DNA of 64,000 nt from the NCBI RefSeq assembly GCF_000160835.1, contig NZ_GG700733.1, positions 646,583-710,582 on the forward strand. The letters run 5' to 3'. Under the pieces are notes generated by a model that was not told the DNA's origin, searched no databases, and saw only the letters and a list, made by a program, of their open reading frames with translations. Positions 17,928 to 24,679 of the stretch are shown here, one piece after another. The translations under genes and the position numbers were made by a program. The first letter of the stretch is position 1. The number at the start of each line of letters is the position of its first letter. Origin of the DNA: Limosilactobacillus antri DSM 16041 (GTDB lineage: Bacteria > Bacillota > Bacilli > Lactobacillales > Lactobacillaceae).

Positions 17928-17940
17928 GAAAGTAAACCAT
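17910..17940. repeat. 31-nt dispersed repeat, copy 2
   Basis: Second copy of the element at 2755-2785, with identical end blocks of 10 and 11 bases and a diverged centre. It covers the upstream arm of the terminator hairpin here. Confidence 0.5.
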
Positions 17941-17945
17941 TAAAA

Positions 17946-19881
17946 TTAATCTTTTTTATAAAAGTCGCTAACAAAACCAGCAGCGTTGAGGATTAAGCCA
18001 TTGGCCCAGTCTGGAACTTCGGTCATGAGCTGAACCATGGTGTCAAGTGACCGATTGGAAGGGGCATCAATTACGGCTTCATCGTGAATATGCATTACCA
18101 CCGTATTCTCAGTAGCTTCTAACCGCCGCATTGCTTCAGCTAGCAGGTCACGACTAGTTGCTTGGACAATGTTTTCTACCAGCTTGGCCCCATAGGTTTC
18201 AATTCGATCCCATTTTTTCACGGTGTTGATTCCCATGAAGGTAATCGATTCAGAACCAAAGCGATTGGTGCCGATCTTTGGTTTGGGGTAGCAAAGATAA
18301 CGTCCCGATCGTAAACGAAGAAACATGCAACCACTGCGATAAATAAATTTCATTCCGTGGGTAGTTTGCGGGAGGTGCGTTTTAATACATTCTTTAGCTG
18401 CTTTATCAACGTCCCACCAAAACTGCACAATGTGAGGACTAGCATTACGCCACATTTGAACCAGTGGCGGTAATTCATCATCAGTTAAGACAAGCTTAGT
18501 GGCACCCATGGCTTTGAGGGCACCAATGGAACCGCCATAGCCCAGGGCGAGTTCGGCAATTTTACCCTTTTGACGGAGTTCACCATTGATGCCATGTTTG
18601 ACTACCGGGACACCAAACATCTGACTGGCGGATGCACAGTAGATATCTTCATTTTTGGCAAAGGCTTCTTGTCGCCATTCTTCATTAGATAGCCAGGCAA
18701 TCACCCGTGCTTCAACCGCTGAGAAGTCAGCTACATAGAAATGATGATTTTTGCTAGGGATGAAAGCAGTACGAATCAATTGTGATAAGACGTCTGGTAC
18801 GGAATCGTAAAGCATTGCGAGTGCTGTTACGTTGCCTTGTTTAACTAGTTTACGAGCTTCTTCGAGGTCTGGCATCGAATTACGGGGAAGGTTTTGTACT
18901 TGTACAAGGCGACCAGCCCATCGACCCGTCCGGTTAGCACCGTAAAATTGCAAAAGGCCATGAACACGACCATCTTGGCACATAGCTTTTTGCATGGCCT
19001 GGTACTTTTTGACACTGGATTTAGATAACAGCTGGCGGAGTGCTAATATCTGATGAACTTTACCAGTAGTGGTTTGTAGTAGCTGTGCCACCGATGCTTT
19101 GGATAGTGAATCAGTTTTAGCGCCTTGCTGCTGGAGCCAGTCTTTTAGCTGTAATGGAGAGTTAGGATTTGCTAGACCTGTTAATTCTTTAGCAGTTTGT
19201 AAGTACTGGTCATGGAAGACGTTTTGACATTTGATCGCATTGTTAACCAGTTGTTGGTCAATCCGGATACCGCGATCATTAATGTCTTGATCCATCCAAT
19301 AGTTTTCCCATTCATTCTGTGGGACGGGGAAGCATTCGAGCTTCTGGGTGATTTCCATTTCAACCTCGACGTCACGCTTGATTGTATTGCTTAAACTGTT
19401 GCCATTTATCAGGAGCATGGTAGGGGAAGTTACGAGTGCGATTTTGATTGGCCTTCGTAGGTTTGCAAGGTGTACAGAAGTAGCGCACAAGCTCTTTACC
19501 AGCAGTGATCTTTTGCCGTGGTAACCCTAACACGCTTCCAACATCTCGTAGTGATAATGGCAAGCCGAGAGTGGCAGACCAAACGCGAGAACAATGCCAA
19601 CCAGTTGGCTTTAAGCGGTGACCAACAAAGCGTGACAGACAGACCCGTTCAAATTGAGCATTAAAAGCACTCTTAATAATGTTGGGATTATCTAGGGCTT
19701 CAATAATCTGTGGTGGAATCTTTTCACCCTGGGTTAAGTCCACCACCTTGACGGGGCCAAAGTCGGTAGAATAACCAAAGAGCAAAAGCTCAAAATCATC
19801 GCTATCAGCGTATCGATAGACGCCAGTCTGATTTAGGTTGGTGCTGGAATAAGTTTCAATATCAATTGAAATTTGCTTCAT
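17946..19881 (-). pseudogene. Phage family A DNA polymerase, interrupted by one frameshift
   Basis: Replicative polymerase read in two frames. The first part (19372-19881) holds the 3'-5' exonuclease domain (QISIDIETYSSTNL, SAFNAQFERVCL) and stops at codon 170. The rest, in the frame ending at 17946, continues with DVEVEMEITQKL and has all polymerase motifs: FYVADFSAVEARVIAWLS (motif A), ELALGYGGSIGALKAMG (motif B region) and VVMHIHDEAVIDAP (motif C). At the junction the sequence is TAC AAT CAA GCG TGA C. Dropping one base restores YN-KRDVEVEME; alternatively a +1 slip on GCG at the weak stop UGA-C restores YNQA-DVEVEME with the same spacing. It may be a true mutation, a sequence error or recoding. 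Total length if joined is about 644 aa, normal for the family. Confidence 0.85.
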
Positions 19882-19897
19882 CAGGAATCCTTTCTAC

Positions 19898-19929
19898 AAA
19901 AAATGGGTAGTCAAAGTCGACTGCCCATC
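19898..19929 (-). terminator. Rho-independent terminator upstream of polA
   Basis: Minus strand GATGGGCAGTC, loop GACTTT, then GACTACCCAT and TTTTTT. It lies in the 55-nt gap between the DUF2815 gene and polA. Confidence 0.83.
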
Positions 19930-19936
19930 TTTTGGT

Positions 19937-20488
19937 TTAAGCTAAGAAATCATCGTCATTGCTATCATCAATCGCTGTGAAGTCATCGCTAGCACTAGCA
20001 TGGCCACCTAGTGGTTCTCCATCACGGATCTTTTGGATGTTACCCAGGCCACAGGCAATTCCACGGTTACCGTTGGTGTTAAAAGCATAGAAGTTAATCG
20101 ATACTCGGGCATAGCAGCCACTGTAAACTTCATCACGATCAAGGATTGGTTGGACATGCTTGTCCACAATCTGTGGTGCCGTGATCGAATTAGCATTGAT
20201 AAAGTAACTATCTTGGTAGGCAACATCATCACGTTCCAAATCCCCATCTCGAAGAGGTAGCTTGAGAGTGGCCTTATTAGGCTTCTTACCACCAAACTTT
20301 CCAATTCCTTTCTGGATGGCAGCATCGATAGCTTTTTCGATGGCAGTGACCGTCTTTTGATCGGACTTGGGGATGATTAGACTAACTGAATACTTTTCCT
20401 TACCACCATTGATAGACTTAGGTTCCCAGATGTTGGCATAAGAGAGACGAGTGTTGATACCGGTAACGACCTTAGTTTGTTGTGACAT
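19937..20488 (-). CDS. DUF2815 single-stranded DNA-binding-like protein
   Basis: A 183-aa protein with RLSYANIWEPKSINGGKEKYSVSLIIPKSD at the N-terminus, then KPNKATLKLPLRDGDLERDDVAYQDSYFINANS and GCYARVSINFYAFNTNGNRGIACGLGNIQ. This is the DUF2815 pattern, an OB-fold ssDNA-binding family typical of phage replication cassettes with PolA and DUF2800. The C-terminus is acidic (DDSNDDDFLA), as in many SSB proteins where it recruits partners. ATG 20488 follows AAGGAGGAAAAATAAT; longer readings have no site. Confidence 0.87.
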   Translation of the reverse strand: MSQQTKVVTGINTRLSYANIWEPKSINGGKEKYSVSLIIPKSDQKTVTAIEKAIDAAIQKGIGKFGGKKPNKATLKLPLRDGDLERDDVAYQDSYFINANSITAPQIVDKHVQPILDRDEVYSGCYARVSINFYAFNTNGNRGIACGLGNIQKIRDGEPLGGHASASDDFTAIDDSNDDDFLA

Positions 20489-20489
20489 A

Positions 20490-21629
20490 TTATTTTTCCT
20501 CCTTAAATTCATCTTGTGGGTTAGATTTGCTAATACTCTGACGTTGATCGGAATTTGGCACCAGAGTTGGCTTACCCGCAGGTTTAACAATTTCTTGACT
20601 AAACAGTTCGGTGAATTTCTTCTTACCGACCTGTTTTTCTAGTTTTGTAATCGGTAATAGCTTCTTTTGGTAAATATCATGGTAGCCATGTTCTTCAGCA
20701 ATTTTTGCTACGGCAGCTTCATCCTTGTAATGGCGGACAGACCTACCTTCGACTATTTTGTAACCAGGCCACTGCTTACCATTGTTAATGGCTAGGTCAG
20801 CGGCATAGTCTTTAATTTCGTGAGCCCAACGATTCAAATCATCGATGTGCTCGAGAACCTCGGTTACCTCACTATCTGTTAGCAAGTTCGGTGACCGTAG
20901 TTGAAAGCGGGTGAGCTTGTGATGATAGTCAAAACGTGCTCGCAGTACCGCATTACAAGTGGAAAATTGACACCAAGGACCATAATGGACAGTACCTTTG
21001 CCAGTAAAGGCGAGTTCGGCCTTTGTTTTTAATTCGGTATTGGCCCAATGCATTAGTTCTTTAGCATTAATAGTCCAGGTACTGATGTTGGCCATCCGAG
21101 GTTGAAAGATTGTCGTTTCAACTTCATCAACGTTGTACAAGTTACCGAACATTTCCAGGGCACCAATGGCATAGAGTTTCATTTGTGGGTTGTTCTTGGC
21201 TTCCACTCGGACACCTTTGCCATATTTGAAGTCGATAATGTGGAGCAGGTGATCGGAAACAATCACACAGTCGCCAGTGCCGAAGCCTTCTGGGACATAT
21301 TTGGAGAAGTCCAGTTTCTGTTCCACACGGATGGTGGCGTCGGGTGCGTATTCTTTAGCTTTGTGATATTGTTCCAGAACATAGCTAGCGTAATCATCGG
21401 TTAGGTCTTCCATCTCATCTGATTGGTAATCGGAAGTAGGGCGTTTAAACTCATCACCGAGTAATCGATGGATCTTATATTCTCCCAGTGCGTGGGCAGC
21501 CGTTCCTTCAGCAGCTACATTAGAAGTAGTGTGGGGGAAGTATTGCTCTAGTCGTGGGAGTGGTGGAGCACTTAGCCAACGATTAGCACTGGAAGCTGAT
21601 AATAATGCGTGGTGGGTTGGTGAACTCAT
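20490..21629 (-). CDS. DUF2800 phage protein (PD-(D/E)XK exonuclease-like)
   Basis: A 379-aa protein opening with HALLSASSANRWLSAPPLPRLEQ and AAEGTAAHALGEYK, then a nuclease-like core with GTGDCVIVSDHLLHIIDFKYGKGVRVEAKNNPQMKLYAIGAL. This matches DUF2800, which resembles the Cas4/RecB nuclease fold: the D of IDFKYG with the K of the same motif are the likely metal site, and the downstream cysteines (CQFSTCNAVLRAR) recall the C-terminal cluster region. It would process ends in phage replication or recombination. It overlaps the 108-aa gene stop by 4 nt and ends 1 nt before DUF2815. Confidence 0.88.
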   Translation of the reverse strand: MSSPTHHALLSASSANRWLSAPPLPRLEQYFPHTTSNVAAEGTAAHALGEYKIHRLLGDEFKRPTSDYQSDEMEDLTDDYASYVLEQYHKAKEYAPDATIRVEQKLDFSKYVPEGFGTGDCVIVSDHLLHIIDFKYGKGVRVEAKNNPQMKLYAIGALEMFGNLYNVDEVETTIFQPRMANISTWTINAKELMHWANTELKTKAELAFTGKGTVHYGPWCQFSTCNAVLRARFDYHHKLTRFQLRSPNLLTDSEVTEVLEHIDDLNRWAHEIKDYAADLAINNGKQWPGYKIVEGRSVRHYKDEAAVAKIAEEHGYHDIYQKKLLPITKLEKQVGKKKFTELFSQEIVKPAGKPTLVPNSDQRQSISKSNPQDEFKEEK

Positions 21630-21943
21630 TGTCCTAATCCCTCCGCACTGTAGTAAAGATCTTCGTAATCTTTGGGATCCACGTCAGAAAGCTTCTCGGC
21701 ACCAAACTTATGGAGCAATTCTTTAACTTGGTCGGTATAACCTTCGGCACTCTTCCTTGCCAGCATCTTGCGAACCGTTACTTTGTCTTCAATTGAGTCA
21801 CACTTTAGTTGCTCATCATCACTTGAAACTTCATTTTCGTTGCTTGATAACAATTGACGGATGGACTGAACGGTTTCTTTGGTTTGGTCGATTTGTTTTT
21901 CAAGCTCCTTGAGTTTCAAATCAAGGTCATTCATTACGCTCAT
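21626..21943 (-). CDS. Small coiled-coil phage protein of unknown function
   Basis: A 105-aa protein. Residues 5-30 form a predicted coiled coil (DLDLKLKELEKQIDQTKETVQSI), then an acidic linker, then a C-terminal segment KVTVRKMLARKSAEGYTDQVKELLHKFGAEKLSDVDPKDYEDLYYSAEGLG. This last part resembles the small domains that follow coiled coils in early phage genes, but I do not recognise a named family. ATG 21943 has an AAAGGA site at good spacing; 21934 is possible. It overlaps the 67-aa gene at its start and DUF2800 at its end. Confidence 0.6.
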   Translation of the reverse strand: MSVMNDLDLKLKELEKQIDQTKETVQSIRQLLSSNENEVSSDDEQLKCDSIEDKVTVRKMLARKSAEGYTDQVKELLHKFGAEKLSDVDPKDYEDLYYSAEGLGQ

Positions 21944-22130
21944 AGGAATCATCCTTTACTTCGTTAATTTCTAGTTGCTGAACATCTTTGCCAGGTGTAA
22001 TCACCATCAGATGGTGTGGTTGACCGAGTAGTAAACGCAGCAGCCGTTCACGGATTGTGATTTGACGCATACTGACAACACCATCTTGTTGGGGATGCTT
22101 GGCTACTGAAATAGAAATTTTGTTAGCCAT
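21927..22130 (-). CDS. Small early phage protein of unknown function
   Basis: A 67-aa protein with the core VSMRQITIRERLLRLLLGQPHHLMVITPG. Short proteins with this RLLRLLxG and V-x-PG arrangement are common as the second or third gene of Firmicutes prophage early operons; no function is known to me. It starts with ATG 22130 after AGGATAGACGAC and overlaps the next gene by 17 nt, showing that the early operon is tightly packed. Confidence 0.6.
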   Translation of the reverse strand: MANKISISVAKHPQQDGVVSMRQITIRERLLRLLLGQPHHLMVITPGKDVQQLEINEVKDDSYERNE

Positions 22131-22211
22131 GTCGTCTATCCTTTCTTAGTTAAATTGGTAAGGAATAATTGCCTTACACTTACAGGCCATGGGAAGTGCA
22201 AAAGTAAACGA

Positions 22212-22670
22212 TTATTTTTGAAGAATTTTTTTAAGGCGTCGCTTGATGGTTTGCCAACGCTTAGTGATCGCCATCTTGGTCACTCCGTCGTCCTTAGCAA
22301 TATCTACTTGTTTCATATCATTCCAGAATTTTTTTATGACTAATTTCTGCTGCGCAGGTTTAAGTTGATTGATGCTGTGGTGGAGTTGTTCCATTTCTTC
22401 CTTATTAATTACGGATTGATATGGATCAGCATCGTCTTGTACTAAAGCACCGTATGGATCGTAGGCTTCGAGTGAAACGTGACGACGAGTTTCACGGTGA
22501 TTATCGTTGTACTCGATGCGATTAAGTTCGATGATTTCTTTACCTTCGGCTTCTGTGACCGTGATTTCTTTAATCCCAGTCGGTTGATGTAGCCTGATGC
22601 GCATACTGCCATCTTTAGCATCTGAGATTTCCATATTGAGCTGGTGACGGTCGTCGTAGTATTTCTTCAT
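22212..22670 (-). CDS. Sigma-70 region 4-like transcription factor (phage early gene)
   Basis: A 152-aa protein. The N-terminal 95 residues are a small beta-rich domain (MKKYYDDRHQLNMEISDAKDGSMRIRLHQPTGIKEITVTE). The C-terminal 60 residues (HHSINQLKPAQQKLVIKKFWNDMKQVDIAKDDGVTKMAITKRWQTIKRRLKKIL) look like sigma region 4, with a helix-turn-helix over DIAKDDGVTKMAITKRWQ. It is the first gene of the minus-strand operon, ATG 22670 after AGGAGGAATTTTT. It probably controls the element's own transcription. The leader before it contains interleaved inverted repeats. Confidence 0.72.
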   Translation of the reverse strand: MKKYYDDRHQLNMEISDAKDGSMRIRLHQPTGIKEITVTEAEGKEIIELNRIEYNDNHRETRRHVSLEAYDPYGALVQDDADPYQSVINKEEMEQLHHSINQLKPAQQKLVIKKFWNDMKQVDIAKDDGVTKMAITKRWQTIKRRLKKILQK

Positions 22671-22692
22671 AAAAATTCCTCCTATTGGATCT

Positions 22693-22800
22693 CCCAAGCG
22701 AAGGAATCGAAGGCATATCAAAAGCCACTAACAAGGCAATAAGAAACAGACCTAAACGATAAAATCGCTTGGGTGCTGCAACTTGCCTTACTAGTGGCTT
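22693..22800 (-). promoter_or_regulatory. Structured leader with two interleaved inverted repeats
   Basis: Two inverted-repeat pairs interleave before the first gene of the element. Pair A is CCCAAGCGA (22693-22701) with TCGCTTGGG (22765-22773), 9 of 9 paired. Pair B is an 18-mer at 22722-22739 with 22783-22800, 16 of 18 paired. Because the order is A-B-A'-B', both stems together would form a pseudoknot, or they could exclude each other. A stem ending about 20 nt from the ribosome site could control translation or transcription of the early operon. Confidence 0.55.
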
Positions 22801-23101
22801 GTTACAGGAAGTTATTCAGTTAGGTACATGCTAGTAAAAGTTGTTGATCGAGCAACACATGCTGTTCAGCCACATAGGTAAACAAGTAATATGCAGATAT
22901 ATAATTAGAAAATTGATATAATTAAAATGTAAAAATATATATCAAATTAAAAATTTTATGAATATTACTCTGTGTAACTGGAGTAAGGAAGTTTAAGTTC
23001 TTTACATCTTTTAACCTGTCGTTTCTTTAGTCGATGTCAACAGGAATATCGCTTTACTTTCTTTACTTTTGTTACCTTTTTGAAATTGAAGGTATAGATA
23101 A
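22801..23101. other. A/T-rich gap between the phage-like element and the defence island
   Basis: No gene is seen. The middle (22890-22965) is very A/T-rich with TATA-like runs, so promoters for both divergent transcription units are likely here but none is clear enough to place. There is a short hairpin with arms GTTGTTG and CGAGCAAC near 22838-22855. The right attachment site of the element should lie here, but its partner is outside the window. Confidence 0.4.
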
Positions 23102-23698
23102 TTGAAAAACGAAAATCATGGCAATATGTATTTATGCGGGTGTGTATTATTCTTTTTGCTTTTACAAGCTTTAAAGCCAAATGGAACTGCTAGATCTCAT
23201 AGGTCTGGTGGTCACGATAAACATTCGGACTCAATCGTGATGAAGGATCTGATTTACACATTTACAGGTAGTTATGACTTTGGGTCTGTGAAAGATACTT
23301 CACAATACAAAGAAGGAAAAATTGAAGGAACAATAAATCTTCCCTTCAACAATGGAGCGGTAATAAATGCATTTGAAGCTCTTATACATAAAGACCACTC
23401 ACTGGTTTTGTCTAGAATGAAGGAATTCACGAACAAACATATTAATCGCGATGTCGGTGGGTGGCTTGTGAGTGCAATCCTGGAGATCATTAGGTGCGAC
23501 AATACTATTGGAGATAAGTGCTTATTTTATGTAAAAAGTGACAAACAAGCATTAACTAAGGATCAATTGCTAAAGACTGATAAATTTGAGTTAGAACCAT
23601 TTTTAGTTGGAATACTTTTTTTCATTTTGGTCGAAAGGCAAGGGAAAAATCAGAATGGAATGGCAACTTTAGACCAGTTAGGTCAAAAAAAAAGCTAG
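23102..23698 (+). CDS. Uncharacterised defence-type protein, 5' part of a split gene
   Basis: A 198-aa product from TTG 23102 (AAGG at 9 nt upstream). It contains KDLIYTFTGSYDFGSVKDTSQYKEG, then FNNGAVINAFEALI, then GGWLVSAILEIIRCDNTI and FLVGILFFILVERQGKNQNGMATLDQLG. I recognise the last part as a pattern in clostridial and lactobacillary proteins of unknown function that continue into a tail ending in Asn-rich motifs. The reading stops inside a run of nine A (23684-23692); losing one A joins it in frame to the next ORF (GQKKARKPRRFDSR...). So this is probably the first two thirds of one gene of about 296 aa. It starts a set of genes leading to the AAA_13 ATPase. Confidence 0.6.
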   Translation: MKNENHGNMYLCGCVLFFLLLQALKPNGTARSHRSGGHDKHSDSIVMKDLIYTFTGSYDFGSVKDTSQYKEGKIEGTINLPFNNGAVINAFEALIHKDHSLVLSRMKEFTNKHINRDVGGWLVSAILEIIRCDNTIGDKCLFYVKSDKQALTKDQLLKTDKFELEPFLVGILFFILVERQGKNQNGMATLDQLGQKKS

Positions 23699-23735
23699 AA
23701 AACCAAGGAGATTTGATTCTAGGATTGGTCAATCT

Positions 23736-23993
23736 ATGGCTGAAAATATTACTGTGACTGAATGGCATGAAGATAATTATTCAATTAATGAAGAAACTAG
23801 ACAAAACAAAAAAGCTTCTACGGAAGACTCCGCAGAAGCTGATGTAATAGAAAAGACAAATCAAAGACAGAAAAGCAATGATTCAAAAGAAAAAGATGGA
23901 CAAACGATGATCAATCATCAAACGAACATAATCCAAAATGGTGACCATAATGTTAATGTAACAAATAACGGAACAATGAATCTTAAATTATAA
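23736..23993 (+). CDS. 3' part of the split gene, Asn-rich tail
   Basis: An 85-aa reading frame that continues the preceding protein after the A9 tract. It is charged and disordered at first (ETRQNKKASTEDSAEADVIEK), and ends with NIIQNGDHNVNVTNNGTMNL. That tail repeats N-x-N-V spacing and is close to the segment QNGQKNINITNNQGGTINLN in the next gene, so the two proteins probably interact through a shared beta-type fold. No ribosome site fits ATG 23736 well, which supports its being the end of the upstream gene rather than a gene of its own. Confidence 0.5.
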   Translation: MAENITVTEWHEDNYSINEETRQNKKASTEDSAEADVIEKTNQRQKSNDSKEKDGQTMINHQTNIIQNGDHNVNVTNNGTMNLKL

Positions 23994-24006
23994 GGGATGA
24001 AAATAA

Positions 24007-24660
24007 TTGAGTAATGATTTAATTCAGAATAATGATATAACCTCTACTAAAATAAGTGGTATGCCGCTTAATCAATTAGAACAAAATGGTCAAAAAAACA
24101 TCAACATTACAAACAATCAAGGCGGGACTATTAATCTTAATATTCATGATTCGTCATCTCAGAATTATGAAACTGAGGATTTAATGGCTGTTCAGGCATT
24201 TAGCAAAGTTTACTATCAATTATTAGTTACGGATGTATTAGTTGGTGGTTCTGCAATAATTCCTGCGAATCGGTCACTGCTTTCCAATATGGTTCCTATC
24301 GAAATATTTAATTCATGTTCAGAACTTTCTGATCAAGGAAAGGAAAAATTGGAAACCTTCCCTGCTATTGTTTGTCGAAGGAATACTGAATATTATGGTA
24401 AAACTAGTCTTTCACAGTCGGCATGGTATTGCCGTATAACTGGCGTTTTGGTAGAAGAAAATGTAATAAGAGTGCTTTTTCATTCGTTAGGGTCATTTGA
24501 ACAGAACAAGTTGGGTGACCAGCAAAATGCTTCTTGTTTTGGTATTAATACAGATTGTATGCTGACAGATTTGAATTTAACAGGATGGTATGTGCATAAG
24601 ATCAATATTTTTAACGCTTTTGACAAGGCTGGCATAACTGTGATGCCGCGTCCTGATTAA
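24007..24660 (+). CDS. Uncharacterised protein with Asn-rich motif, partner of the AAA_13 ATPase
   Basis: A 217-aa product. TTG 24007 follows AAGGGATG at proper spacing. After a disordered start, residues 24-46 hold QNGQKNINITNNQGGTINLN, similar to the tail of the preceding protein. The rest is one domain: FSKVYYQLLVTDVLVGGSAIIPANRSLL, KEKLETFPAIVCRRNTEY, QSAWYCRITGVLV, and GWYVHKINIFNAFDKAGITV. I know this pattern from unannotated bacterial proteins in defence contexts but cannot name it. It lies 19 nt before the ATPase and is probably in its operon. A role as a sensor or adaptor is a guess. Confidence 0.6.
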   Translation: MSNDLIQNNDITSTKISGMPLNQLEQNGQKNINITNNQGGTINLNIHDSSSQNYETEDLMAVQAFSKVYYQLLVTDVLVGGSAIIPANRSLLSNMVPIEIFNSCSELSDQGKEKLETFPAIVCRRNTEYYGKTSLSQSAWYCRITGVLVEENVIRVLFHSLGSFEQNKLGDQQNASCFGINTDCMLTDLNLTGWYVHKINIFNAFDKAGITVMPRPD

Positions 24661-24679
24661 CTTATTTTGGAGATATAAC

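Noticed and set aside
18000..19490. Reading the polymerase part from the far upstream ATG at 19490 as an independent gene
   Set aside because: The first 40 or so residues of that reading are an out-of-frame shadow of the exonuclease part; real similarity begins only at DVEVEME.
22890..22965. Promoters for the divergent units in the A/T-rich gap
   Set aside because: Several TATAAT-like boxes but none with an acceptable -35 at 16-18 bp, so no placement was made.
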